Counted from the first letter of the stretch, positions 34,401-45,430 are shown. The stretch is 64,000 nucleotides of DNA from Nemertoderma westbladi (GCA_032718475.1 JAUCBJ010009045.1:1-64000); one strand, 5' to 3'. Made by a program: numbers and translations. Notes: a model not told the origin generated them from the sequence alone.

Positions 34401-36072
34401 TTTAAGATTTTAATATAACATTGTGAAAGACATAATAAATTAATGTAATTTATTCTTAAAATTTTTAACAACAATTTTAGGATTCATTTGAGAAAATATG
34501 GCACAGTTTTCTTAGATTGGGCCAATTTATTTGTAATGGTTAGAGTGGGAGAGGTTCGCTTAAGGTCATGGGAAGTTTAATTTGGTCTGTTAGAAAATAT
34601 GGGAAAGGATCAGGTTACAGTGGCAGCTATTTTCGAAGCAAACCAAGTCTCGGAATTAAGTCATTAAAATTAAGTAAAGGATCTAATGCGCCAGGACCTA
34701 ACGGCTAACGCTACTGGACCTATTTCCCAATTAGTTAAATGATAAGAAATAAAAATGATAATTAGTTAATTTGAACAGTATGTTGCGTCCAAGATACCGG
34801 GTGCCGATACAGGAACTGAATTACCACAAGTCTAAATAAAAACAATTTCAACAAAATAAAAATTTTCTCTCTAAACATTTCACGATATTTCAGAAATGTT
34901 TATAACGATGTCATGCCAAACTACGATATACATAAATTGTATAAATCAACTGGGGGAGTTGCTATGGTAATAGCAGAGACACCGGTGACAACTGTGGGAC
35001 AAGTTTTACAAGAAGTTCACAAATTTAAAAACAAATATAAAACGGTAAGTTTGTTTGGCATTTTGATGAAACTGAGCCATTTGTAAATTATGTGAGCCAT
35101 TAGTAATGCGGTAAAACTACATTTTAGTCTAATTTTAATCGTTTAATTTTCAGCTTTATAATAAGTTGCAGTGCGGATTAGTAATGTATGAACAATGAAT
35201 TCGTTGGAAATAAATAAAAAAAGTATTATGGTCTCCCCTTTAAGATGTTCTCGCATAAACAGTCCCAATATTCGGTGGCCCACAACAACGGCCACCGATT
35301 TACATGCTGGGCCAACAACTCATATTCTATAGGAAACTGTGAATACTCACTGCCGATTCAATAATTCCGCTAAATTACTCACGGCAAATACTTTCTTAAA
35401 TATAGTAATTTTTGTTATGAAAACGATTGCCGTAAAGTGGGCCACAGTACAAATAGGACAACATAAAATGTTTGCAGTAACAATGGTTAGTTTCCCATCC
35501 TGGTTCATGTTTGAACAGTGAAGTACCAAGTACACCAATATAAAATCGAACTAATAGTAGTAGTAGTAGACGTACAATTGTAATTAATGTTAATGAAAAG
35601 TGGATTGTGTTACAGTTACTCGCACACACGATTGGGCGAGCCACGTACCATAATAATTGAACGAGACCCTTCTTATGTCTGCTATTCGAATGATAGTTGG
35701 ATTTTGATGCAACTTAGTTACAATTTCGGTGAAACTTTGTAGACGATGCGTATCACCGTACTACAGTAGTATGTCCAAGGATTAACAGTAGATATATTCA
35801 ATACCGTAGACCGCCACTAGAGAGCACTGAATGTGTTACACTCTAATGTTGGGGATTAATTAAATTGTTGTGTTTTTTCTTCATTTTTTCTCTGTTTTGT
35901 TTTTCAGCTCGTTACATGTAACCAAGAAGCTTTGCTGGCTAAGCTGTTAGACGATGACGACCTTACGGAGAACGGCGGATCTCTGAGAAATATTCATTCC
36001 CAGAATTACCTGGTTGCGTTTAAATGTTCGCTGACAACTTCTACTGCCTGTGACGTCATCGTGGAACGTTAG
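19407..36072 (+). CDS. DNase I-family secreted endonuclease with C-terminal extension, eight exons (434 aa)
   Basis: Exons are 19407-19595, 19788-19987, 24160-24373, 24686-24854, 29462-29541, 30602-30738, 34894-35044 and 35908-36072. All junctions are GT/AG and phase-consistent (1,305 nt). A hydrophobic signal peptide (GRILLVGVLVVMF) precedes LKIASFNIQILGE. DNase I catalytic and metal residues are visible: E75 in MIQEIRD, H174 in IGIHTQP, D208 and N210 in GDFNGDCSYV, D252 in CAYDRIVVAG, and D290-H291 in SDHFPVEVEL. The protein should cleave DNA with Ca/Mg, outside the cell or in the secretory pathway. Residues from about 300 to 434 are an extension not present in mammalian DNase I, and I do not recognise it. 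Introns contain a 30-bp minisatellite (intron 2), nested transposons (intron 4) and another gene (intron 6). AATAAA follows at 36109. Confidence 0.9.
20035..22880. repeat. 30-bp minisatellite in DNase intron 2
   Basis: The unit is roughly GTAACACATTACGGTGCACTAATGTGTAAA, about 95 copies. Variants (GTGCTC, GTGAATTAATATAT, GTGACAC) are ordered into higher blocks: a truncated unit at 21421 recurs at 22286, and flanking variants match, giving an 865-bp internal duplication. Period 30 leaves frames open on both strands (260-290 codons), which is not evidence of coding. Confidence 0.98.
23500..23640 (-). mobile_element. tRNA-derived SINE with 3' half of a hammerhead motif
   Basis: Read on the minus strand, an A box (TGGCTGAACTGGTTA, 23598-23612) is followed after 45 bases by a B box (GGTTCAACCCCC, 23541-23552). 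Between them lie GGCCGAAACGTACGTATAGC and CGCTGG, the second half of the hammerhead at 8525-8574, but the CTGATGA half is missing. Sequence after the B box (CAGTGACG...) also matches that copy. It lies in DNase intron 2. Confidence 0.7.
23905..24043. repeat. 12-bp tandem repeat
   Basis: CTGTATTACTAA is repeated about 11 times, ending about 115 bp before DNase exon 3. Confidence 0.97.
25851..27409 (+). mobile_element. 5'-truncated RLE-type non-LTR retrotransposon inserted in the P-like TIR
   Basis: The insert is flanked by a perfect 15-bp duplication, TACTATAGATACGAC (25836-25850 and 27410-27424), of the host transposon's terminal repeat. It carries the 3' part of a LINE ORF and a short AT-rich 3' end. 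Only the last third of an element is present, the usual 5' truncation. Confidence 0.85.
25874..27199 (+). pseudogene. RLE-type LINE ORF, C-terminal part with one in-frame stop
   Basis: One reading frame runs from 25874 to TAA 27197-27199 with a single nonsense codon at 26660-26662. After the stop the same frame continues LTHALDCKKGG. Across it are a CCHC knuckle (CDGC...H...C), then RHNEV and an (R)AD...FDVRVVD block, as in the restriction-like endonuclease of R2-type non-LTR elements. The upstream region would be the end of the reverse transcriptase/thumb. The nonsense codon and truncation make it dead. Confidence 0.7.
28073..28669 (-). pseudogene. C-terminal fragment of a P/THAP9-like transposase (198 aa)
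   Basis: The ORF reads out of the right TIR. It contains CVAGYIAHKLLKKYQCDDC, the conserved 'AGY-x-x-KL ... CxxC' block found near the C-terminus of P-element/THAP9-type transposases and related domesticated proteins. The THAP DNA-binding and most of the catalytic region are missing, so it is a remnant of an internally deleted element. Family assignment rests on this motif and the long TIRs. Confidence 0.6.
31885..32175. repeat. 12-13 bp tandem repeat (GTGTCTGCACCAG)
   Basis: Short units of GTGTCTGCACCAG and GTGTCTGTACCAAAG, including a duplicated block of about 110 bp, lie in DNase intron 6. A good acceptor (TTTTACAG at 31845-31852) and a donor-like CACCAG|GTATGT (31944-31951) flank an open stretch, but its phase does not fit exons 6 and 7. 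Confidence 0.85.
32408..32502. ncRNA. Near-perfect 43-bp hairpin (pre-miRNA-like or MITE)
   Basis: Arms 32408-32450 and 32460-32502 are complementary with a single C/A mismatch and a 9-base loop (CTGATGGAA). The size matches a short hairpin precursor, but near-perfect pairing also fits a young palindromic MITE. It lies in intron 6 of the DNase gene, about 350 bp before the zinc-finger gene. Confidence 0.5.
32848..34338 (+). CDS. Single-exon C2H2 zinc-finger protein nested in a DNase intron (496 aa)
   Basis: The ORF starts at ATG 32848 (MDITNVTIDSASALI). An N-terminal segment, SFLDDYIVKKCAAGRITDWL (about residues 50-69), resembles the short N-terminal motif seen in PDE11-type phosphodiesterases, though this is weak. 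A Ser/Thr-rich, probably disordered region follows. Two degenerate fingers (residues about 335-382, cysteines lost) precede four intact C2H2 fingers from about 387 to 494, with TGERP/SGERP linkers, so it should bind DNA in the nucleus. It is intronless, on the same strand as the host gene and wholly inside DNase intron 6 (30739-34893). AATAAA at 34434 gives it its own 3' end. Confidence 0.85.
   Translation: MDITNVTIDSASALIITKSMFANICLENDSFVRTFLEEFLDSNSSFLDDYIVKKCAAGRITDWLQCSLSSASNSTITPSTLPHYPTHSGASATDPPTGYRETRIPQIPMITSTSTPLRYRLNPVTRISYLPKTRYTKRCLPNNRHKSIYTQPLMTPHISQSDPQQEPRSTSLETRLDKVESDQTASSLSSTDLLTYNTDLCTPTVSNADSVNYSTTLTEPADVNINTEGEVDVKPYIVATDTCMEEYMNRNSTGIDACLPPDTDQSLGDLNISNMYNIRFLYESTALSDSGGHLQLSADLKLTPNDDVITESANNYLYQAASSGIDPNDIAERSLDASGKVFAKKGDLIDHQQNYIGKSECDIYHKRSPPLGNLTAHQIAHMGKPPYECDACGKIFENISHFQRHKRSHKGERQHQCGICYKRFFHLANLTTHQRIHTGERPYSCETCGRLFRQLNDLNAHNRTHSGERPYICHLCEKSFTTSGNLCRHRRIHFGK
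34434..34439 (+). terminator. Polyadenylation signal of the nested zinc-finger gene
   Basis: AATAAA lies 95 bp after the TAA stop, still inside DNase intron 6. Confidence 0.55.
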
Positions 36073-36108
36073 GAGGTCAAAATTCCTTATCAATTCGTTT
36101 GCGGGATA

Positions 36109-36114
36109 AATAAA
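36109..36114 (+). terminator. Polyadenylation signal of the DNase-like gene
   Basis: AATAAA lies 37 bp after the TAG stop. Confidence 0.6.
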
Positions 36115-36511
36115 GTTATATTACGCACTCCACACGTTAGGAAATAATTATGTTGGTTATTGTTTTAGAAGGGTTGGAAACTTTGAAATCACAATAAGTT
36201 GACGTTTTTATATAAAGCTGGGGGGGGGGGGGGGGGGGGGGGGGGTAATAGCTGAGTCGAGTTTTGCCACGGATCTACTTTGCATCAAAAAAGGACAAAT
36301 TGTGAGTTAGTGGACTAGTCAAAACTGGTGTATAAATGTAAGTTTCAAGTTTTTATGTAGTTGAGTTTCCAACCCTTAGTGTTGTTAGTAGTCCTTACTG
36401 AAGTTCGCCATGCTGATAGTTTAGGTGTAAAATAAATGAAGTAGAAGGATACTTAAGTAATCTGTAGATTCACGTTAGTTTTATTAAGTGCAGCTGACGA
36501 AGACTTGTTTT

Positions 36512-37153
36512 GTAGTTCTATTGTTGAACTGTTAGCTATGTAGTACGCTATAGTTCTATTGTTGAACTGTTAGCTATGTAGTACGCTATAGTTCTATTGT
36601 TGAACTGTTAGCTATGTAGTACGCTATAGTTCTATTGTTGAACTGTTAGCTATGTAGTACGCTATAGTTCTATTGTTGAACTGTTAGCTATGTAGTACGC
36701 TATAGTTCTATTGTTGAACTGTTAGCTATGTAGTACGCTATAGTTCTATTGTTGAACTGTTAGCTATGTAGTACGCTATAGTTCTATTGTTGAACTGTTA
36801 GCTATGTAGTACGCTATAGTTCTATTGTTGAACTGTTAGCTATGTAGTACGCTATAGTTCTATTGTTGAACTGTTAGCTATGTAGTACGCTATAGTTCTA
36901 TTATTGAACTGTTAGCTATGTAGTACGCTATAGTTCTATTGTTGAACTGTTAGCTATGTAGTACGCTATAGTTCTATTGTTGAACTGTTAGCTATGTAGT
37001 ACGCTATAGTTCTATTGTTGAACTGTTAGCTATGTAGTACGCTATAGTTCTATTGTTGAACTGTTAGCTATGTAGTACGCTATAGTTCTATTGTTGAACT
37101 GTTAGCTATGTAGTACGCTATAGTTATATTGTTGAACTGTTAGCTATGTAGTA
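36512..37153. repeat. 38-bp minisatellite (left block)
   Basis: The unit is about TAGTTCTATTGTTGAACTGT plus TAGCTATGTAGTACGCTA, about 17 nearly identical copies, starting about 440 bp after the DNase stop. It is interrupted at 37154 by a fold-back element. Confidence 0.97.
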
Positions 37154-37747
37154 AAATTATAATAATTAGCGCGAATGAAAATAATGCCATAATTAATTAA
37201 GCGGAACGTTTCGATTTATTACATTAAACCATCATCAGCCAATACTACAGTAAGATACATAAAGTTTAAATTACATTCTAAATTATTAATATTACTGCAA
37301 AATATGTGAAAACATTACAATACGAGAAGATATAAGAGCCTAACTACTTGCATACGTAATACTGAATTAAGTAAAATAGTGCACGGTAAAATCATGAAAT
37401 CAGACAACTAAATTGATAATGAGTACAACACCAATATTAATTAATACATACTGTATAATACTGTAGATACGGTCTATGTAGTGTGTGTAGTTTTTAGAAC
37501 AATAGTAAAGGGAATGAGGTGTTGTACTCATTATCAATTTAGTTGTCTGATTTCATGATTTTACCGTGCACTATTTTACTTAATTCAGTATTACGTATGC
37601 AAGTAGTTAGGCTCTTATATCTTATCGTATTGTAATGTTTTCACATATTTTGCAGTAATATTAATAATTTAGAATGTAATAAATCGAAACGTTCCGCTTA
37701 ATTAATTATGGCATTATTTTCATTCGCGCTAATTATTATAATTTTAC
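37154..37747. mobile_element. Fold-back element inserted in the 38-bp array
   Basis: The ends AAAATTATAATAATTAGCGCG and the complementary right end begin arms of about 270 bp that are almost perfectly complementary, around a centre near 37440-37510. About 45 bases (37221-37267) of the left arm are missing from the right. There is no ORF. The 38-bp array resumes about 40 bp beyond. Confidence 0.85.
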
Positions 37748-37783
37748 TACGATTACGTTACCCCACTGGGACTTCAATAACCT

Positions 37784-38490
37784 CTGTTAGCTATGTAGTA
37801 CGCTATAGTTATATTGTTGAACTGTTAGCTATGTAGTACGCTATAGTTCTATTGTTGAACTGTTAGCTATGTAGTATGCTATAGTTCTATTGTTGAACTG
37901 TTAGCTATGTAGTACGCTATAGTTCTATTATTGAACTGTTAGCTATGTAGTACGCTATAGTTATATTGTTGAACTGTTAGCTATGTAGTACGCTATAGTT
38001 CTATTGTTGAACTGTTAGCTATGTAGTATGCTATAGTTCTATTGTTGAACTGTTAGCTATGTAGTACGCTATAGTTCTATTATTGAACTGTTAGCTATGT
38101 AGTACGCTATAGTTCTATTGTTGAACTGTTAGCTATGTAGTACGCTATAGTTCTATTGTTGAACTGTTAGCTATGTAGTACGCTATAGTTCTATTGTTGA
38201 ACTGTTAGCTATGTAGTACGCTATAGTTATATTGTTGAACTGTTAGCTATGTAGTACGCTATAGTTCTATTATTGAACTGTTAGCTATGTAGTACGCTAT
38301 AGTTCTATTATTGAACTGTTAGCTATGTAGTACGCTATAGTTCTATTGTTGAACTGTTAGCTATGTAGTACGCTATAGTTCTATTGTTGAACTGTTAGCT
38401 ATGTAGTACGCTATAGTTCTATTGTTGAACTGTTAGCTATGTAGTATGCTATAGTTCTATTGTTGAACTGTTAGCTATGTAGTACGCTAT
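37784..38490. repeat. 38-bp minisatellite (right block)
   Basis: This is the same unit as the left block, about 18 copies, with variants (TATATTG, TATTATTG, GTATGC) in a recurring order. Confidence 0.97.
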
Positions 38491-39367
38491 ATGTATGTGT
38501 TCACATTACATACTCTTCTAACTCTGATCATTTTAGAAAAAATATTAATATGGTATATTAATAAATATTATTATATTCCGAAATATATAATTGTAATAAA
38601 TTTGCATTTTATTATTGAAATAATCTATCGTAAAATATAATCATAAACTAACACAATATAAGCATAAATTAATATATATTTATTTATTATATATGGCGCG
38701 AACATTTAGGCACATTGGATTACTAAATATCTATTACCGATTCGATTAATATTAGGGAAGGGGAATAAATAGTAATACATTATATACCATAAACAAAATA
38801 TACTTGTACAAAAAATGGTAAGCACAAGGCAACACCGCAACAATCAAACTGTTAACTGTTTATAATTATTTAATATTAATAGTAACTAATACATTACTAA
38901 TATAGCTAAAGTTATTTGGGGGCAATTTACATATATTTCAAGCTCCTGTGTTTCAATCAATTGTATAGGATATATCATCAACATCTATATTTTTCAAAAA
39001 CCAAAACAAAGGTTATAATATTTATTTACTGTCCACATTTATTTCCAGTATTATATATACAGTAAATAAATATAGAAATATATAATTTATTTCCTATATC
39101 TCATGTTATATTATCTGGGAAATAACTTAAAACTCAGTTTTCTGAAGAAAAATGTTTTATTTTAAACTGATGCTAACATGTGAACGCCAGAACTATTTTA
39201 AAACACACAATTAATAAAACGTTAAAATAATTAAGCTTATAATATTTGGCAGCCAATTAATCTAAACAATTTATGGTAACGGTAAACAACTATTTTTTTC
39301 CTTACTGATACACTTAAAAAAACATTTTCACAAATTCTACCTAATTTATTGCATTACTAATACATAA
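38491..39367. other. AT-rich DNA, nothing recognised
   Basis: No gene, RNA or clear repeat is visible. Confidence 0.6.
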
Positions 39368-39404
39368 TGACCAGTAACATAGTGTCATTTTCTGAGGACA
39401 CGGA

Positions 39405-39436
<32 letters not shown>

Positions 39437-40074
39437 TAAGTTCTACAAATCTTTATCATATTGCTTGAAATTGGAAACACAACTAGTTTGTTAACCTCAC
39501 CGTGTTTGTTACCATAAAGCCGGAATTTTCGATTTTGCATTAAAATCTTTTTTATAGGCGTTGTTTAAAAAAAAGTGTCTTTTGTGAAATCGCACACTCT
39601 TCACATTTTCATATCAAGAGAAAGCATGAGTTGCAAGACAGCAGCGGTAAGCCTATACAATATATCTATTGCGTAGCTATCCATACAACATTGTGTATTT
39701 ATTAAATAGAATAAATGGCCTGCAGCGAACGATAATTCTTGCATTCTTTCAACGCCTATATCTCGGCTGTTTCTCAACGAAGTTCAGATATTGTTACATA
39801 TTTGGAATCCTTGTAACGCAAGCTTTTTAATGATATGATATTTTTAATTACGACTAATGTGAAGAATTGCCACGATACCGAGGGTGCGATTTCACAAAAG
39901 TTTTTTTTATAACCCTTGTAAAACTATTTTAAAGGCAAAATCGAAAATTCCGTCTTAATTAATTGTAACAACAACGGTGAGTTATAAAATGTCAAGCAAT
40001 ACGATAAAGATTTGTAGAAAAATCTGAGGGGGGGGGGGGGGTGTAATCCGAAAATGACACTATATTACGGGTCA
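39368..40074. mobile_element. Inverted-repeat element with TGACC...GGGTCA ends and C/G tracts
   Basis: Arms of about 200 bp are inverted: GTGTCATTTTC, then a C-tract and TCTACAAATCTTTATC on the left; GATAAAGATTTGTAGA, a G-tract and GAAAATGACACTA on the right. Related partial copies lie at 93-440 and around 9019-10200. Confidence 0.8.
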
Positions 40075-42900
40075 AGGTGAATATTAACGTATTTAAATTA
40101 CCAAAAATCGGCTAATACGCCAAACGTTGGGGACGTGAATGGTGAAATGTGTCATTTTTAAATTTAAGGTGCGCTGTGGTGTAAAATAAGTTTTTAATAT
40201 ATGAAAAATATCAATTTAAAAAAATCCTGAATTAAAGAAAACAATATCTCACTGTACTTTGCAATAGGAAGATGATACGCAAGACAATCACTAAGTTTTG
40301 TTTAAATATTATATGTGCAGTGCATGGTGTCGCGGTGGCCGATGGACTGGCACAGGATGGCCGAAATACAGCGGCTAATCGCCGGTGAGATCGGCCAAGG
40401 ATGATAGGGTCAGGAACCAATGAAGGCCTAATATTTTTTTAAATTGAATGAATGGAACATAACTATAGGCAATATTATGACAAAAATAAGCAAAAACGTG
40501 ATTGTTTTCAAATATATAACAGTTCTCTCGATAATGGACTCTCACAAGCATTGTTTGTCAAAGGGTAAGCCGATTTAGGAAATACCATGATACAATCGAT
40601 CAACATTTCCAGAAATGGTTAGTGTCCAATCAAACAAGAAAGATTAACAAAGTCCGTGGACCATTACACACGAAAGGCAGGTAAACACAGCCTGTGTGCA
40701 GTAAAATAAAAACATAGACAATATAAACGAGGTTGAACAAGTAAAAGATAATCTGACAATCTAGAAAAATATAAGCCGCAAGAAACCTACAATAGTACTG
40801 TACCGGAACCTCGAAGACGGTTCCATTATTATTAACCTAAAACGTTATTGAGAAATAATTACAGTAAAGCAAGCAAACAGTCGCCTGAAGCCGGAGGCGC
40901 CCCGAAGGCTCCTCTTTCGATAGCTGCTACCCGAGGGTAGGGGTGGGCGCTACTCCTATCCAAAGATTTGCTCCCAGTTATTTAACTCCCAGTACCGGTA
41001 CTCATAAAATCATAAACAAAGTAAACTTATATAAAAATATGTTAAAGAGTAAAGAGAGAATAATATGTTAAAATATTAATAATTGTATTTTGATTTAGAT
41101 TAATCAAGCCAGTTAAGTATGCAAATGTTTAGCGATAGGTACGGTAGGACAGATTGAGGAGACACCTAGCGATCGGAGGACTGTCTGATTTCATGGCGAT
41201 GGTGGCGATGGTACTTTACTTAATTTGCTGGATTAATTAAGTAAAACTATAGTTATTAATATAGCAAAATAATAATTATTATTACTAAATAGAGTGAGTA
41301 GTCAATTCGATACAATTGTTTCCTTAATGTTTTCCAAAATAGTAGGATAGCAAGTAGAAAGTACTCTACTTGTACTATAATAGTAATTTTTTTAATTGAA
41401 AAATAATATCAAACTTAGAGAGATAAAATATGCAAAATGAAATATATGCACATAATATATAATAATAGTGTACTGGAATATTATCAATTAATTTAGATAT
41501 TATGTATGTATACATCCATGTGTATGTATGTATGTATACATACTCATGGATATATAACATTTATTTGTGGGTACTTACTGTATGTCGCACTATAATTAGG
41601 CTCAATGCGACCTATTTGCACTGGAAACTGCGTCATTATAATCATAGTCATTGCGACATAAAACATTGACACTATATTTGTTTATGAACATACCGGTACC
41701 CAATTTGTCACTTACAAAATTAAATTATTGAATATATAATTTTATATGAAAATAATATTGGTTTTATTTGAGAATTAACCAAGATCCACCAAAATGGACA
41801 AAAATTTAGCAATAAAATAGACAAGCTTTCGATTTATTATTTATAATTATTTATTAAATGGGAAATAATAGAACCTTTTTTCACTGTTCTCGATGCAATT
41901 TATTTACAGAGCGTCAGCGAGGTTAATGAATGGCCGAGAGAATATTGAAAAAAAATGCTCTTCTGGATACAAAGCAACCCAACCCGAATGTCCCTCCCCT
42001 TGGCAGTTACCTGTAAAAGGGCATGGTGAGTGCCCGCTCCTAACGATGGATGGGCGCGCCAGTTAAGAAAACTTTTTAACTGGCTCGGCACAGGATCGAA
42101 TTCGGCGAAATGAGTTACTGGACACTCTTTAGAAACACAGCCACTTCCTAGAAACGTACCCACAAATAAATAACATCAGATTCAACTTTGTTCATAAGTC
42201 TTAACGATTTTATAAAACTCGTTGTTGTTACTGTTCGGGAATAACATCAGAACAGTTAACATAAAAATTTCAAGCGTATGAACAATGATAAGAAGCTTTA
42301 TTATAGCAAATCTATACTCAAAAATAGTTTAATACTTTTACTATGTACTAAAGGACTACGGCAAATCGGCAAATTTACGAGCTAAAGGCATTTAACAAAA
42401 AGCACGCGCAATAATTTCAAAATAAGCGAATGTTTTCGTAAAATGTTTACAATGTGCGGCTGGTAATGAATTAGATCCGTTTTTGAACAATATTCAAATA
42501 CAAATTATGTAATGTCGAAATTTAGACGTAAACAATGCAACATATTCATGCGCTTTGCGCTGCTTTGTCAAACACAACAACAATAATAGCTGATAATACA
42601 GTAATACAGAATATTCCCAAATTAATCATAGATTGTGCTTACATTAATATACCAGTATACTGTAAAGTACCGATCATACCGGTACACAATAAAAGCACAA
42701 CGAACATTTCAATTTAATTATATAATTTATTACCCTGCCTAGAGGCGGCACAGTAAGCCACCTCCAGTACTCATTATCCTATATTTTACTAAACAACTTA
42801 CCGGAAACGTTAAAAAGGTTAGACAATTTGAATATCATTTAATATAACATAAAATAACAGACTGAGAAGTTGCATTGCAGACGACAGCTGCCGTGCCTCT
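40075..42900. other. Intergenic DNA without recognised genes
   Basis: Only short chance ORFs are seen. The stretch is AT-rich with small simple repeats (for example a TGTATGTA tract at 41520-41540). Confidence 0.6.
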
Positions 42901-42930
42901 ACAAGGAAACAACGTGAAGGTAACACCAGA

Positions 42931-43278
42931 CTAGTTTCCTCCACTCGACTGCGTTGCCCAGACAACAATAATAATTATTAACACGACAACCACACCTCCC
43001 AATATTAACATCATTTTCATATTTTTCCACCAGTATTTTTTCTTTAACTTCCCAGCGGATGTTTCAAACTTCGATGCTCCCGCCTGCAACGCGTCTGCTC
43101 TGTCATCTAGTTCGGAAAGCTTCTGATCTCGTTCGAGAACTCGATCCACGTTGACGCGCATAATATCTACAACTTCGTCGACCTGGGCCTGGGTCTGCTG
43201 TAGACGCTTCGAGCCTCCTTGCCCAGGCTGTTGGACAACAACTGGTTGACCTTGACTAGCTTGAGGATACGAAGACAT
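42931..43278 (-). CDS. VAMP2: Synaptobrevin/VAMP R-SNARE, intronless (115 aa)
   Basis: The complete protein begins [11 protein letters not shown], with a short Pro/Gln-rich N-terminus, then the R-SNARE motif from about residue 28 ([20 protein letters not shown]...). The zero-layer arginine is in [20 protein letters not shown], a basic/aromatic juxtamembrane [12 protein letters not shown] follows, then a C-terminal anchor ([19 protein letters not shown]) and a short tail. Length and layout match VAMP1/2/3 (about 116 aa), the vesicle SNARE that pairs with syntaxin and SNAP-25. The whole CDS is one exon, whereas the vertebrate genes have several. No frame damage is present, so it looks functional; an intronless retrocopy or lineage-specific intron loss are both possible. 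Confidence 0.95.
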   Translation of the reverse strand: MSSYPQASQGQPVVVQQPGQGGSKRLQQTQAQVDEVVDIMRVNVDRVLERDQKLSELDDRADALQAGASKFETSAGKLKKKYWWKNMKMMLILGGVVVVLIIIIVVWATQSSGGN

Positions 43279-43299
43279 TGCTCAATGCTGCAATATTTG

Positions 43300-44310
43300 T
43301 ATATTCAAGTATTTAGAGTACCGGTATAAATAGATCTGGTAGGTAGGTAGCTTAGCTGTCTGCTGTTTCAGTGGACTGCTGGGGGGGTTAAAATATACTA
43401 GGGAAAATACACCCCGGGAAAGATAATACACAATGGAATTAAACCGGGGCGGGGAGTGATTTTGCACGGGGAGTGAAAATTCTCTTGTTTACCGGCACAC
43501 GGGACCGAACCGAATTTGAAAAAATTCGGCAAATTCGGTAGGCCTACCGGTACCGTAAGATTAATTTAAATGTATAACATTTGTCAAAAAATTCAGTTTT
43601 TACTAAAAAAAAAAAGGGGGGGGGGGGGAATAGGTAGGCCTACCGTAGGATACAGTAGGCCTACTTCCGGCAGACCGGGTAGCCTACTGTAAGAACTACT
43701 GAACTAAGATTTTTGTGGGTCCATCTACTGATCTAACATTGTTATTCAGTTATTTGTTAGGAAAGTGATTACAGGATTGGATTAGCAGGATTAGGCTGTT
43801 AGGGTAACATCAGAACATTGTTTCGTACTCCATACTTCTTCCAGCCTTCTGCATTCTGTCAGTCTGTCCTTTCTGCCTTTATTACCGTCAGACCGTCAGA
43901 CTGTATTACAGTACAGCAGTACATTTACATAGGTCTACTCTTAAGACAGAGTGACAGTCCACTATCCTATCACTCTATCAGACTATCTGAATCTGATCTG
44001 ACTATGCCAAAATTACCAATATTCAGAATTTAGATATTAGGCCTATCTGATTATGTAAAAAAATAATTCTGTAATTCATAATTGTAGGCCTATAATAATT
44101 ATAATTATCAATCTATAAACAGAGAAACTTTTCTGTCTGCCTGTTATTTCTGTATTTCAGTATTTTCTAGGCCTACATCGAATATTGCAGTATTGGAAGA
44201 TAATGGAGGGTCCTCCTACCACTGTGGGGTATAACTTTTCTAGGATGGCTAAAACGTCTGTCCTTATCTGATCTGACGGTATCTGACACTTGTTCCACCT
44301 TGGTTCAGAG
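43300..44310. other. Intergenic DNA; short G-tract and TAGGCCTA-rich segments
   Basis: The likely promoter of the minus-strand VAMP gene lies at 43280-43500. No other gene is seen. Confidence 0.5.
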
Positions 44311-44311
44311 C

Positions 44312-44520
44312 CCACCTTGGTGTAGTGGTTATATTGAATTCACATCTCACGGAGGTTGTGGGTTCAACCCCGGCATGGCTGCATGGGGGCCAAGGTAGTT
44401 TTCGTTTCGTCACGAATGCTTTGAAGGGTTTAGCGAGGCATCTCTGCCTTGCATCCTTAAATGGTAGCTAAATGAGTACTGGAGTTTCTGCCCATCCAGC
44501 CATGTCAGTCAATATAACAC
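44312..44520 (+). mobile_element. tRNA-derived SINE
   Basis: A pol III A box (TTGGTGTAGTGGTTA, 44317-44331) and B box (GGTTCAACCCC, 44361-44371) are at tRNA-like spacing, followed by an unrelated body with no acceptor stem match, so it is a SINE rather than a tRNA gene. Confidence 0.75.
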
Positions 44521-44559
44521 CACCCCCCCCCCCCCCCTCTCTGAAACTAATGCTACTAA

Positions 44560-45420
44560 CTAAAAGACTAACTGAAACTAACTAAAATGAATTCCTATAA
44601 AATAAGCTAGAAATTTTAATCTTGTTTTTAGCGGCGGGTGCCAAATTTTGGTGCCAGCCCCAAATTTTGCAATATTTCAATTTTGTAAATTGATTATTTG
44701 AAGCTGTTTTTTCCGCAATAGGTGTTTTAGGCGTTCTAGTCTCGTTGGAATATATATGAATTGCACGAGGCATATCATCAACGTTGTATTTTTCGGTGCC
44801 GTGTGCAAAATTTGGTGCCAGCAAGAAATTTTGAAAATTCATTCAATAGTTCAATTGATTGTGACAACTCATAGTTCTATCTATTGTTTTATTGTTATTG
44901 TCCTAACAACTATACATCTCAAACTTGTATTTTTCGGAAGTATGGGGTTCGGAATTCAATGGAATGTGTAAAAATTGCATAAGAATTCTAAAACTTGTAT
45001 TTTTCGGCGGTGGGTGAAAATTTTCAACAACATCGTTTATTGTTTTGGTTAGAAATTGCCGCCGCTGTAACCTGCTCTTTTCCTTCAATTGGAAGGTAAA
45101 AACATTGTTTGATTCCCACCTTCCCACCCACCTTCCTTCATTGTCTGGGTATATTATTCCTTCATTGTCTGGGTGTATTAAACTCCACTGTATTAGTGGC
45201 AATCAGGGCAATATGGGGAATATTAAAGTGTTTCGCCATATTCGGCAGAAACAGTACTGTACAGAGGTACTGTACTTCTTCCTGCCTTCCCTTTAGCGTA
45301 ACAAACAAACGATAAATATTTTAAATGTAATAGTATCATTATCAGTATCAGTATTAGTATTAGTATCAGTATCATTATTTAATAATATTAATTATAATTA
45401 ATATAATTAACTTTAACTAT
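44560..45420. repeat. Degenerate short repeats, dispersed-repeat core and AGTATC simple repeat
   Basis: Units such as TTTTCGG(T)GCC...AAATTTTG recur at 44630-45030. TTATTGTTTTGGTT with CCTGCTC at 45035-45085 is the shared dispersed-repeat core. AGTATCAGTATT repeats run at 45330-45375. No gene is seen. Confidence 0.55.
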
Positions 45421-45430
45421 TAATAAACTA

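Noticed and set aside
36222-36245. Long G tract (also C/G tracts near 380, 10029, 39410 and 44522)
   Set aside because: These are homopolymers, some internal to MITE copies; lengths may be sequencing or assembly noise.
44312-44380. tRNA gene
   Set aside because: A and B boxes are present but there is no acceptor stem or full cloverleaf, and a SINE body follows.
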